Positions 8,696-17,148 of a DNA stretch of 64,000 bases are shown in pieces. The notes under the pieces are model-generated. The model saw only the letters and a program-made list of their open reading frames with translations, searched no databases and was not told the origin of the DNA. The stretch is from NCBI RefSeq assembly GCF_002177135.1, contig NZ_MWPH01000002.1, positions 186,001 through 250,000 on the forward strand. Reading direction: 5' to 3'. The translations under genes were made by a program, and so were the position numbers. The stretch's first letter is position 1. Each line of letters begins with the position of its first letter. The stretch is from Natronolimnobius baerhuensis (GTDB lineage: Archaea > Halobacteriota > Halobacteria > Halobacteriales > Natrialbaceae).

Positions 8696-9385
8696 ATGAC
8701 TACGGTCGTCGAACTCGAGATTCCGGCTGAACGGCTTGGACTCGCACGGACGTTTGATCGCGTCCCGACGTTCGAATGTGAGGTTGGCGGATTGATTGGT
8801 GATACAGCACCGCTGGTTCACGTCTCGGGTCCAGACCGACACACGGTCGAACGCGCACTCGAGGACGATCCATCGGTTTCGGTCGTCGCCTGCCTGAGTG
8901 GCGAGACACAGTCGACTGGGGCAAGCGCCACTCGCTGGCTGTTCCGACTCGAGTTTGGATCGGAGATCAAACTGTTTCAGGAGATCGTCTCGAGCAACAA
9001 CGGGGCGATGCTGTCGGCGCGCAGCCACGACAACACGTGGTCGCTTCGGTTGCTGTATCACGACCGCAAGTCGGTGTCTGCCTCGCACGCGCTGTTCGAG
9101 CAGTACGACTATCACGTCAACGTCACACGGATCACGGAAACCGATTCGGCGGACCTCGATCTCGACCGACTCGAGACGCCGCTGACGGAGACCCAGTACG
9201 AGACGATCACGATGGCACATGAACTGGGCTACTTCGATGTCCCGCGACAGGTCACACTCGAGGAACTGGCCTCCGAATTAGATATTTCTCATCAGGCGCT
9301 GTCGGAGCGGCTTCGGCGCAGTCACGATGCACTGATCAGCTCAGAATTGACTGACCGACGAGCGCCGACGAAGGCCGATCCCTAA
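8696..9385 (+). CDS. HTH_10 (Bat-like) transcriptional regulator
   Basis: The 229-residue protein has the common two-part haloarchaeal plan. An N-terminal bacterioopsin-activator sensor-like domain starts with TTVVELEIPAERLGLARTF. The C-terminal HTH_10 starts at LTETQYETITMAHELGYFDVPRQ and runs through the recognition helix SHQALSERLRRSH. The ATG at 8696 is preferred over a TTG at 8585 because the family begins a few residues before EIPAERL. It is a single gene with unknown targets. There is no membrane segment, so it is a cytoplasmic DNA-binding protein. Confidence 0.87.
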   Translation: MTTVVELEIPAERLGLARTFDRVPTFECEVGGLIGDTAPLVHVSGPDRHTVERALEDDPSVSVVACLSGETQSTGASATRWLFRLEFGSEIKLFQEIVSSNNGAMLSARSHDNTWSLRLLYHDRKSVSASHALFEQYDYHVNVTRITETDSADLDLDRLETPLTETQYETITMAHELGYFDVPRQVTLEELASELDISHQALSERLRRSHDALISSELTDRRAPTKADP

Positions 9386-9592
9386 ACTGGGGACCAGCGA
9401 GCAACCGATCACGGAGTCGGAGCGACGTGTACAAACGGAGAGTTGCCGGCAGCTACTCATTCAAGAATACAACAGTTTCGACCAAGGACAGGTCCAAGAA
9501 ATACGTTCAGGCACTAAATCCAACCTTTTGGTCGTATTCGCGCTAAGAGATAGGTTTATTGCTGAACAAACAGTAATACAACTGTCGGCGTG
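9386..9592 (+). promoter_or_regulatory. Gene-free stretch ending in a TATA-type promoter
   Basis: No gene is seen here. Near the end a TATA-like box (AGGTTTATTG, about 9551-9560) lies about 30-35 bases upstream of overlapping GTG/ATG starts at 9590/9593. This fits a leaderless archaeal promoter and suggests that the region after 9590 once encoded, or still encodes, a small protein. Confidence 0.4.
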
Positions 9593-9906
9593 ATGCCGAC
9601 CCCGACGTATCGGCACCAGATCGCCTGTGAGCGCCGGTGGATCACTCGTGCTCATGCAGTATCGGCCATTCGTGGCTGTGTGGCCGACGCTGCGGACAGA
9701 TCTACTTGCGGGCGCAGATACCTGTCGCCCGCCACAGTTTTTCGCAGTTCGTCCCCATCAAGAGCAACAGATTGGAGAGCGAAGACGCAACCGTACTCGA
9801 GGACGCAACACACTACACGGTGATACCCGGCGACCGTCAGTCAGCGCGGGAACACGTTACCACCGCACTCGTGTCCGTCGCTTCCTCGAGCAGTTGCTCG
9901 GCGTGA
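9593..9906 (+). pseudogene. Possible frameshifted small zinc-ribbon protein
   Basis: From the ATG at 9593 one frame reads PTPTYRHQIACERRW and continues to about base 9700. The adjacent frame then takes over with RRCGQIYLRAQIPV...DATVLEDATHYTVIPGD until a stop at 9904-9906. Cysteines on both sides of the switch, and the well-formed C-terminal text in the second frame, suggest a single small Zn-binding protein broken by a frameshift between about 9660 and 9700. A leaderless promoter lies upstream. The end overlaps the convergent peptidase gene. This is my reading of frame texture only and may be chance. Confidence 0.3.
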
Positions 9907-10289
9907 AAGGCAACGGAGAAGTCCTGTGGGCTTGGAATCGAGCAGGCGAGCCAGCCAATCGCCGCTGCCGTGACAGCCGGCGTCGCGGCGGTCAGATACC
10001 CCGCAGCACCAAGTGCGAGGACGGGAGCGGCAAGCAACAGTGGCATGAGCGCCGCGATTCGAAGCACCCAGGCAGAATCGCGGCCGGTAGGCTGGGGTTC
10101 CACGACAGCCCACGGACAACTCGCAAGGAGTCCAAGCGGTCCGCTCGAGCGATCTGGGAGATACTCGAGGGTAAAATCGATTCCTGCAGATCGGAGTACG
10201 AGTGCATGCGACCACTCGTGAGCACACAATCCAATTCCAACCGCGAGTGCGAGCGCGACGCCAGCACCCACCACATCTATTCCGATCAT
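9837..10289 (-). CDS. Membrane metalloprotease-like protein (M50-like)
   Basis: The 150-residue membrane protein carries HEWSH (HExxH) at residues 24-28, inside or next to the first hydrophobic segment, as in site-2-protease-like membrane peptidases. Three further hydrophobic stretches lie at about residues 78-130. A second conserved metal ligand motif (NxxPxxxLDG of classic S2P) is not seen, so activity is uncertain; it may resemble DUF3267-type proteins. It is divergent from the ychF-like gene. The ATG at 10289 gives a sensible N-terminal helix. Confidence 0.65.
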   Translation of the reverse strand: MIGIDVVGAGVALALAVGIGLCAHEWSHALVLRSAGIDFTLEYLPDRSSGPLGLLASCPWAVVEPQPTGRDSAWVLRIAALMPLLLAAPVLALGAAGYLTAATPAVTAAAIGWLACSIPSPQDFSVAFHAEQLLEEATDTSAVVTCSRAD

Positions 10290-10519
10290 GCAACGCGCGG
10301 ACCAGTGCTCGAGTCAACTGTGTCGAACGGGAGCAACCGCGCATTCGGTTGGTGGGACGCTTGGTGCAAGTGCCATCGGATGCACGGATTTGTGTTTTAA
10401 AGCAGAACTGGCCTCGGCGGCTGACTTGGTCGTCCCACCGAGAGCTGCGAGCGGCTGTCGACGCCAGCGCGAGACACACAATCGAAAGACAGTTTGAACC
10501 CACGATGCTACGAGGACGC

Positions 10520-11698
10520 ATGCTCTCGATTGCACTTGCCGGAAAACCAAACGCCGGCAAGTCCACGTTCTACACCGCGGCGACCATGGCCGAGGTTGAC
10601 GTCGCCAACTACCCGTTCACGACAATCGACGCTAATCGGGGCGTCAGCTACGTCCGAACGGAGTGTCCGTGCCTCGAGCGCGACGAGCGCTGTAACGCTG
10701 ACGACTGCGAGGACGGCAAACGCTACGTCCCAATCGAACTGATCGACGTCGCCGGACTCGTCCCCGGTGCACACGAGGGGAAAGGCCTGGGGAACCAGTT
10801 CCTCGATGAACTCACGAACGCCGACGTCATCGTCAACGTGATCGACGCCTCCGGTGGCACGAACGAGAAGGGCGAACCCGTCGACATCGGCGAACATGAC
10901 CCACTCGAGGACATCGATTTCGTCGAGGAGGAGATGGACCTCTGGCTTGCAGGTATCGTCGAAAACAACTGGGAATCCGTCGAGCGAAAGTCTCGTTCGC
11001 CCGATTTCGATATCGACGACGTGCTGGCGGACATGCTCTCAGGCTTTGGCGCTTCACCGACCCAGATCGCAAAAGTCCTGCGCGAACTCGACTACCCGGC
11101 CGACCCGATCCAGTGGGAGGATAGCCACCGCGAGGAACTCGCCCGTCTTGTTCGCGAGCGCACCAAGCCAATTGTCGTCGCCGCGAACAAAATCGACGTC
11201 GCTCCCGAGGAGAACGTCGAAAAGCTACTCGAACTCGATAAACCCGTCATCCCGACGACTGCGGAGGGCGAACTCGCGCTCCGGCGGGCAGCAGAGAACG
11301 GTCTCGTCGACTACGACCCTGGCGACAAGTCACTCGCAATCGGCGACGACGTCACCGACGCCCAGCGCGAGGCACTCGAGGGACTCCGCGAGACGATGAC
11401 CAACTGGGACGGCACCGGTGTCCAGGGCGCGCTCAACTACGCCGTCTACGACCTACTCGAGCACATCACAGCGTATCCAGTTGAAGACGCCGCGAAGTGG
11501 TCCGACGGCAGCGGGAATATTCTACCCGATGCCTTTCTCTTGTCCGACGGTTCGACGCCCGTCGACCTCGCCTACGCCGTCCACTCCGATATCGGCGACG
11601 GCTACCTGCACGCCGTCAACGCGAAATCGAGTCGGGAAGTGAGCGACGAGTACGAACTCGAGGAGGGCGACGTGATCAAGATCGTGAGTACGAATTAG
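10520..11698 (+). CDS. ychF: Redox-regulated ATPase/GTPase of the YchF (Obg) family
   Basis: The 392-residue protein starts LSIALAGKPNAGKSTFYTAAT, where AGKPNAGKS is the G1/Walker A motif. It continues with YPFTTID (G2), IDVAGLVPGAHEGKGLGNQFL (G3 region) and AANKID (G4-like). The C-terminal TGS-like domain includes LPDAFLLSDGSTPVDLAYAVH and ends DVIKIVSTN. A cysteine pair in CPCLERDERCNADDC inserts early, as in archaeal members. The protein acts in the cytosol, probably in ribosome- or stress-linked processes. An ATG at 10505 is a possible alternative; longer frames upstream run into non-coding sequence. Confidence 0.9.
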   Translation: MLSIALAGKPNAGKSTFYTAATMAEVDVANYPFTTIDANRGVSYVRTECPCLERDERCNADDCEDGKRYVPIELIDVAGLVPGAHEGKGLGNQFLDELTNADVIVNVIDASGGTNEKGEPVDIGEHDPLEDIDFVEEEMDLWLAGIVENNWESVERKSRSPDFDIDDVLADMLSGFGASPTQIAKVLRELDYPADPIQWEDSHREELARLVRERTKPIVVAANKIDVAPEENVEKLLELDKPVIPTTAEGELALRRAAENGLVDYDPGDKSLAIGDDVTDAQREALEGLRETMTNWDGTGVQGALNYAVYDLLEHITAYPVEDAAKWSDGSGNILPDAFLLSDGSTPVDLAYAVHSDIGDGYLHAVNAKSSREVSDEYELEEGDVIKIVSTN

Positions 11699-12267
11699 CA
11701 CATTCTCACAGTTCGCTACGGAGGGCGGCGGCAACCTCTTGATTTGACTTCTCGGTAGAGTCGCCGGAAGCCCAGTGAAGGGTCACATCGTCGTCCTCGT
11801 ACCGCGGTACGACGTGGACGTGTGCATGGAAAATCTCTTGACCAGCAGCAGTCCCGTTCGACTGGACGATGTTTATTCCGTCCGGATTACAGGCCGACTC
11901 GATGGCGTCCGCTATACGCCAAGCGGTCTGGAACACGCTACCCACGAATGTCTCTTCCATATCCGTCAGCGTTTCGTAGTGAGCCGTCGGAACAACCAGC
12001 ACGTGTCCGGGGTTGGTCGGCTCGATGTCGAGGAAGGCGAGGCTTTCCTCGTCCTCGTAAATTCGGTGGGTAGATTCCTCTTCGTCGACAATGTCACAAA
12101 AGATACAGTCGGACATACGCTACTCTGAGAGTTGATCGTCCAAAGACTCTTTTGCTAGAGTATGTCCACAGCAGTAGTAATCACGAAACAGACGAGAATA
12201 GATCGCATTTTATCTGTTGTGTACGCTGTGTGGACTCAGTATCTGTGATCAAGATCGTGAGTACGAA
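11672..12267 (+). repeat. 23-base direct repeat of the ychF 3' end flanking the HIT gene
   Basis: Bases 11672-11694, the last codons of ychF, recur without mismatch at 12245-12267, on the far side of the HIT gene. The second copy is again followed by a stop in the matching frame (AACTGA versus AATTAG). Between the copies lies only the oppositely oriented HIT gene. This looks like a duplication footprint at a gene 3' end. Confidence 0.8.
11706..12116 (-). CDS. HIT family nucleotide-binding protein
   Basis: The 136-residue protein is a histidine-triad hydrolase. It starts CIFCDIVDEEE, has a middle FLDIEPTNPGHVLVVP, and ends with the triad HAHVHVVPR that forms the nucleotidyl-intermediate active site. 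Such enzymes cleave AMP from phosphoramidates, dinucleoside polyphosphates or adenylylated residues in the cytosol. The paired cysteines near the N-terminus (CIFC) resemble the zinc site of Fhit/HINT-like members. It is convergent with ychF, with a 7-base gap. Confidence 0.92.
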   Translation of the reverse strand: MSDCIFCDIVDEEESTHRIYEDEESLAFLDIEPTNPGHVLVVPTAHYETLTDMEETFVGSVFQTAWRIADAIESACNPDGINIVQSNGTAAGQEIFHAHVHVVPRYEDDDVTLHWASGDSTEKSNQEVAAALRSEL

Positions 12268-12430
12268 CTGATGATTGGCGAACGCTCCCGTATTCTGCTT
12301 TTTTTATCTGTGCTGCAGTTGCACGCAGTGATCAGTGAGGGAAGTAAATTGGGTACCATAGATCGCACTCCCCGGTGTAACTGACCACTCTCTGCGAACA
12401 TTTTTGTGGACGTGTCGTTACTTAGTTCCC
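12117..12430 (+). other. Intergenic region without recognised gene
   Basis: These 314 bases hold the second copy of the ychF 3' end (12245-12267) and a T-rich run at 12298-12306 that could end transcription. Just before the hydrolase gene lies a TATA-like stretch around 12401-12407 (TTTTTGTG). Otherwise I see no coding signal. Confidence 0.5.
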
Positions 12431-13210
12431 ATGGGTAGTGTCATTGAAGAACAAAATATCCGTTTCAAACAAACCCCTGAACGCGACCTTCTTGCGAACG
12501 TGTTTCTTCCGTCTACCGAGGAGTGGAGAGACACGGTCGTCATCTGTCTTCACGGCGGCGTTTGGAATCGCGGCAACCGGTCGTTCTTTGACGACCGATG
12601 TCGAGCGTTCGCCGAGCAACGTATCCCTGCGCTGACGACCGATTATCGGCGTTCCGGCGAAGCGACGTATCCGGCTGCAGTACAGGACGTAAAGAGTGCG
12701 GTTCGCTGGATTCGACACGAGGAGCCGTTCGGAATCACGCCACACCAAATTGTACTCTGCGGGCACTCAGCCGGAGCCCATCTCGCTGCTTTGACCGGGG
12801 CAACTGCGGCGAGCGAACCGACACCCGATGACGAATACGAAAACGCTGCGATGACGGTCGATGGACTCGTCTGTTTCGATGGCCCCTACGACCTACTCGG
12901 TGCGAAAGAACACGGTGAAACAGCAGACTTCATGGGCGGGTCGCCGACCGAGATCCCCAAACAGTACCAAGAAGCGTCACCACGTGAGCGCGTTACATCT
13001 TCGCATCCGCCGACGCTACTGTACCTTGCAGAAGACGATGAGTGGCTCACAATGCGTGAAACGCGTGCGTACCGTGACGCCCTCAACATCGCGGGTGTGG
13101 ATGTCGAACTGCGTACACCACCGGGAGACCACTTCTTTTTCACCGAGAATCCGTGGTTCGAGCGAACAGTGAACCGAACTGTGACCTTCATAGAGCGAAT
13201 TCAATCTTGA
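12431..13210 (+). CDS. Alpha/beta hydrolase (esterase, BD-FAE/HSL-like)
   Basis: The 259-residue cytoplasmic hydrolase has the oxyanion-hole motif LHGGVWN at about residues 41-47, the nucleophile elbow GHSAGAH at about 114-120 and a terminal histidine in GDHFFF. These are the marks of the carboxylesterase group of HGG-type lipases. The ATG at 12431 is chosen over an upstream in-frame start at 12404 because the family begins near it and the TATA-like box sits about 25-30 bases upstream. The substrate is unknown, and the gene stands alone. Confidence 0.87.
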   Translation: MGSVIEEQNIRFKQTPERDLLANVFLPSTEEWRDTVVICLHGGVWNRGNRSFFDDRCRAFAEQRIPALTTDYRRSGEATYPAAVQDVKSAVRWIRHEEPFGITPHQIVLCGHSAGAHLAALTGATAASEPTPDDEYENAAMTVDGLVCFDGPYDLLGAKEHGETADFMGGSPTEIPKQYQEASPRERVTSSHPPTLLYLAEDDEWLTMRETRAYRDALNIAGVDVELRTPPGDHFFFTENPWFERTVNRTVTFIERIQS

Positions 13211-13249
13211 TGAATACGCATCCGTAGTGACCAAGAAATCAGTCTGCAC

Positions 13250-13498
13250 TCACCACAGAATCCAGTCGAGAAGCCCACCGAGCGCAATGAGTGCGACGAA
13301 CCCGATGTACACCGCTCTGTTGGCACTGACCCACGCCGCTGCGGTCGCCGACACACAGACGATCACGGTTCCGAGGAACAGGGACCCGAATGCGATCACT
13401 GCGAGGAGGTTTCCCGCTTCGACGTTTGCGAGACAGAGCAATCCAAACGGAATGCCACCGCCCAGAATATCTGCTCGAGGGCTATTTGTCATAACCAT
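13250..13498 (-). CDS. Small membrane protein
   Basis: The 82-residue protein starting MVMTNSPRAD has three hydrophobic segments (GIPFGLLCLANV, LLAVIAFGSLFLGTVIVCVSATAAAW and YIGFVALIALGGLLDWIL). A longer frame back to 13576 adds residues without membrane-protein character. No family is recognised. It is convergent with the esterase gene. Confidence 0.6.
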   Translation of the reverse strand: MVMTNSPRADILGGGIPFGLLCLANVEAGNLLAVIAFGSLFLGTVIVCVSATAAAWVSANRAVYIGFVALIALGGLLDWILW

Positions 13499-13635
13499 CG
13501 GTTCAGACAGTGAGAGAGTACCTGAGTGTTCGCTAAAATATCTCTCGGAGAACGGACGAGACCACTCGAGCACCACGAGTAACTGAGCCAGTACCTGCGC
13601 ACAACAGCTATAGGGAATCCATCTGTAGTATTTCT

Positions 13636-13866
13636 ATGGACGAACCAGCACGACTCGGAGCCGACTCGATTGCAGACGCGGTGTACTGGCTTGGAAACAT
13701 CGCGTACTTGCTGGTGACACTCGCCGTTGCAGGCGCGCTCGCGAACGCAATCGGGACCGCCCTCGGTGGTGGGTATCCCGGAACAGGGCTCGGCGTGCTC
13801 ACGTTCGTCGCGGTATTCCTAGGCGCGATGCGACTGTACTTTGCGTTGTTCATGCAAAATGCGTAA
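13636..13866 (+). CDS. Small membrane protein
   Basis: The 76-residue protein has two clear hydrophobic helices (WLGNIAYLLVTLAVAGALAN and LTFVAVFLGAMRLYFALFM) after an acidic N-terminus. An ATG start and haloarchaeal codon texture support a real gene. No family or function is recognised. It lies between the oppositely oriented small membrane protein gene and a long gene-free region. Confidence 0.6.
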   Translation: MDEPARLGADSIADAVYWLGNIAYLLVTLAVAGALANAIGTALGGGYPGTGLGVLTFVAVFLGAMRLYFALFMQNA

Positions 13867-14369
13867 CCTCGAGTCAGTGTGAGAGACGCAACCGAACAGT
13901 ACCTGGTCAAGTAACACGTTACGAGAACGGTTGGCTTCGTTCGAGCGCTGTTCTCTTCTTCAAGGGACCTCTTGTCTATAGGGAAACGCCGTTCTCCATC
14001 ACAGCATTCTAGTAGGACTGTACAACACAAGATGTGAACGCAGCCGAAAGCGGCTGCTGAGTGGCACAACTAGTCCCTATCTCGAGGAGAAGCATCGATG
14101 CGAAGACAACACTGAGTATATGTACAGTCAACATAGTACGAAGAACTTCTGAATCAGGGCTTTCTCGGAAACGCGGCGACTGAGTATTGAGAGAGGCCGC
14201 TATTCGAGAGACCAGAATTCGCCCGGTAGGGCATGTGTCGTCGTCTCGAACGAACTGCTCAGGCCCTATTACTCATGCACACCTGTACTGTACTATCTCA
14301 GAAAGTAAGCCACTATATAGTGAATCGGCCTGCGAGGGATTTTTAGACCCCCAGCGCAATCGACGTGAT
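13867..14369 (+). other. Long gene-free region upstream of ppc
   Basis: No coding frame of convincing character is seen in these 503 bases, which are more AT-rich than their surroundings. A perfect 12-base palindrome CACTATATAGTG lies at 14311-14322. A TATA box directly serves ppc. The rest could be decayed mobile DNA, but no transposase remnant could be identified. Confidence 0.5.
14339..14347 (+). promoter_or_regulatory. TATA box of ppc
   Basis: The sequence ATTTTTAGA is centred 27 bases upstream of the ATG at 14370. This is the distance expected for an archaeal promoter giving a leaderless mRNA, and it supports 14370 as the start codon. Confidence 0.6.
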
Positions 14370-17060
14370 ATGCAACTCCATAACAGAGACGTTCGCCAGG
14401 ACGTTCGCGAACTCGGGGAACTCCTTGGAAACGTACTTGAGGGCCAAACCTCTCGAAAGTCGTTCGAGACGGTCGAGTCCTGTCGCCAGACAGCAATCGA
14501 CTACCGCGCAGGGGATATCGACTCGAGGGAGTCACTCATCTCGGAACTCGAAACGCTCTCACCACACCAACAGCGGGTCGTCGCGCGGGCGTTTACGACC
14601 TACTTCGAACTGATTAATCTCGCCGAGGAGCGCGAGCGCGTGCGAACAATCCGCGAGGCATCACAGGAGGGCACGCTCGAGGACAGCCTCGAGACGGCAG
14701 CCGAGCAACTCGGTGCGGACGACCTCGAGACCGTCCAGCAGGTACTGGATGACGTACTCATCGAGCCGACGTTTACCGCCCACCCGACTGAAGCCCGGCG
14801 TAAAACGGTCAAATCGAAGCTGCGAGCGATTGCGACCGACCTCGAAACGCTGGACGAACGGCTCTTGACAGACAAGGAGTCGGAGCAGGTCTGGCGCGAT
14901 ATCGATTCGGAAGTGACGAGCCTCTGGCAGACGCCGCAGGTTCGGAACCGCCAGCCAGAACCCGAAGACGAGGCACGCAATGTCCAGTGGTATCTCGAGA
15001 ACACGCTGTTCGACGTCGTTGGCGAGGTGTACGACGAACTTGCGGATGCCATCGACGAGGAAGTCGACGGCGACCTCGAGATTCCCAAACTGTTCGAGTT
15101 CCGCTCGTGGGCCGGCAGCGACCGGGACGGGAACCCATACGTCACGCCCGACGTCACGGCCAACACGCTCGAGCGCCAGCGGTCACTCGTCCTCGAGCGC
15201 TACCGCGAACAACTCAAACGGCTCTCAGGCGTGCTCAGTCAGGATGGCAGCCGAATCGACGCGGGCTCTGCGTTTCAGGCGACGCTCGAGGCAGATCGGG
15301 AGCGGCTTCCGGGAAGCGCCCGCGAAGCCGAGGATCGCTACCCCGGCGAACCGTACCGCCAGAAACTCAAGCTCATGCGCGAGCGCCTCGACCGCGTCGG
15401 CGATGTTCGCCCCGGCGGCTACGAAACCGTCGACGAACTGCTCGAGGATCTCGAGGTCATCGCGGAGAGTCTCCAGAACAACGGCGGCGAAAGCGTCGTC
15501 ACCGCCCATGTCGATCCAATTCGACGGCAGGTCGCAACGTTTGGCTTCTCGCTGGCCAGTCTGGACCTGCGCGAACACCAGCAAAAACACACCGACGCCA
15601 TCGCTGACGCCCTCGAGGGTGAAGGAATCGACTACCACGCCTTAGACGAAGACGAGCGCGTCGAGTTACTGACGGATGCTATCCTGCAGGACGAGCGTGT
15701 GATCGACCTCAGCGACACCGACGGCCTCTCGGACGACTCCGCCCGCGTGCTTCGGCTGTTCGACAGTCTCGGCGACTGGCAGACCGAGTACGGCGTCGAG
15801 GCCATCGACACCTACGCCATCTCGATGACCGACGAGCCAAGCCACGTCCTCGAGGTGCTGTTCCTCGCCGATCAGTCCGGTGTCGTCTCCCTGCCCGAAC
15901 ACTGCGGACTCGACATCGTGCCGCTGCTCGAGACCGAATACGCCCTCTCCGGTGCCCGGCGCATCATGGGCACGCTGTTCGAGAACGAAGCCTACAGCCA
16001 GGCGCTCGAGGCTCGCGGACAGACCCAGGAGATCATGCTTGGCTACTCCGACTCGAACAAAGAGAACGGCTTCCTCGCGGCGAACTGGTCGCTGTACAAG
16101 AACCAGCGCCGACTGGGCGAAATCTGTGACGACTACGACGTAACGATGCGGCTGTTTCACGGCCGCGGCGGCTCGATTTCTCGCGGCGGCGGGCCGATGG
16201 GCGAGGCGTTACTCGCGTTGCCAAACAGCACCGTTACGGGGCAGGTCAAGTTCACTGAGCAGGGCGAGGCAATTGCCGAGAAGTACGGCAACCCGCGTAT
16301 CGCCGAGCGCAACATCGAACAGATGGTAAACGCCCAACTGCGCGCACGTCACAACGCGATCAACAACCCGACAGAAGAGATTCCCGACGAGTGGATGGAC
16401 GCGATGGAGACGATGGCCAACGCCGCTCGCCAGGAGTACCGTGATCTGCTCGAGAGCGACGGGTTCGTCCAGTACTTCGAGCAGGCGACGCCGATCACCG
16501 TCATCGAAAACCTCGATCTTGGCTCGCGGCCAGCCTCCCGGTCGGGCGAACGTACCGTCGAGGATCTGCGAGCGATTCCGTGGGTGTTCTCCTGGACCCA
16601 GTCGCGCTGTATCCTCCCGGGCTGGTACGCCATCGCGACGGGTATCGACGCCTACCTCGAGGACGGCGGCTCGGAGAAAATCCTCCAGGAGATGTACGAC
16701 GAGTGGGACTTCTTCCGGACGACGGTCGACAATGCCGCACTCTCGCTATCACGGACTGAACTCGAGATCGCCGAGCGGTACGCGAATATGGCTGACGAAG
16801 ACCTGCGAGAGACCTTCTTCCCGCGACTTACCGGCGAGTACGAGCGGGCTACGGAACTTATTCAGACCATTGGCCAGCGCGATCAACTGCACACGCGTGA
16901 TTGGCTCGGCGAGAACTTAGAGCGCCGGAATCCTTACGTCGATCCACTGAACCTGCTGCAAACCTATCTGCTCGACCGAACGCACCGCACAGACATCGAG
17001 GAGCGAACGCTGCGCCTGACGGTGAAAGGAATCGCAGCCGGGATGAAAAACACCGGATAG
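14370..17060 (+). CDS. ppc: Phosphoenolpyruvate carboxylase
   Basis: This 896-residue protein is a bacterial-type PEP carboxylase, which carboxylates PEP with bicarbonate to oxaloacetate to refill the citric acid cycle. Signatures in order are the catalytic-histidine region FTAHPTEARR, the PEP-site loop GYSDSNKENGFLAANW, the glycine-rich FHGRGGSISRGGGP, RNIEQMVNAQLRA, and the normal C-terminal ending NTG. The length is usual for the family. The ATG at 14370 is chosen over an upstream frame starting at 14187 because the promoter spacing fits and the extension is non-acidic. Confidence 0.96.
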   Translation: MQLHNRDVRQDVRELGELLGNVLEGQTSRKSFETVESCRQTAIDYRAGDIDSRESLISELETLSPHQQRVVARAFTTYFELINLAEERERVRTIREASQEGTLEDSLETAAEQLGADDLETVQQVLDDVLIEPTFTAHPTEARRKTVKSKLRAIATDLETLDERLLTDKESEQVWRDIDSEVTSLWQTPQVRNRQPEPEDEARNVQWYLENTLFDVVGEVYDELADAIDEEVDGDLEIPKLFEFRSWAGSDRDGNPYVTPDVTANTLERQRSLVLERYREQLKRLSGVLSQDGSRIDAGSAFQATLEADRERLPGSAREAEDRYPGEPYRQKLKLMRERLDRVGDVRPGGYETVDELLEDLEVIAESLQNNGGESVVTAHVDPIRRQVATFGFSLASLDLREHQQKHTDAIADALEGEGIDYHALDEDERVELLTDAILQDERVIDLSDTDGLSDDSARVLRLFDSLGDWQTEYGVEAIDTYAISMTDEPSHVLEVLFLADQSGVVSLPEHCGLDIVPLLETEYALSGARRIMGTLFENEAYSQALEARGQTQEIMLGYSDSNKENGFLAANWSLYKNQRRLGEICDDYDVTMRLFHGRGGSISRGGGPMGEALLALPNSTVTGQVKFTEQGEAIAEKYGNPRIAERNIEQMVNAQLRARHNAINNPTEEIPDEWMDAMETMANAARQEYRDLLESDGFVQYFEQATPITVIENLDLGSRPASRSGERTVEDLRAIPWVFSWTQSRCILPGWYAIATGIDAYLEDGGSEKILQEMYDEWDFFRTTVDNAALSLSRTELEIAERYANMADEDLRETFFPRLTGEYERATELIQTIGQRDQLHTRDWLGENLERRNPYVDPLNLLQTYLLDRTHRTDIEERTLRLTVKGIAAGMKNTG

Positions 17061-17148
17061 CGAACTCGAATCGAGGCTCGAGTTGGTGTCTCTCAAGTGC
17101 GAAACGTCGCCCTGATCAGTCGACGTTTCTCGAGTGCGGTCGAAGGCC

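Noticed and set aside
10202-10519. 106-residue N-terminal extension of the ychF gene
   Set aside because: The conserved family start is LSIALAGKPNAGKS at 10520. The extension is basic and unlike halophile coding sequence.
14045-14340. Insertion sequence remnant upstream of ppc
   Set aside because: The stretch is AT-rich and gene-free, but no transposase text, terminal repeats or target duplication could be identified.
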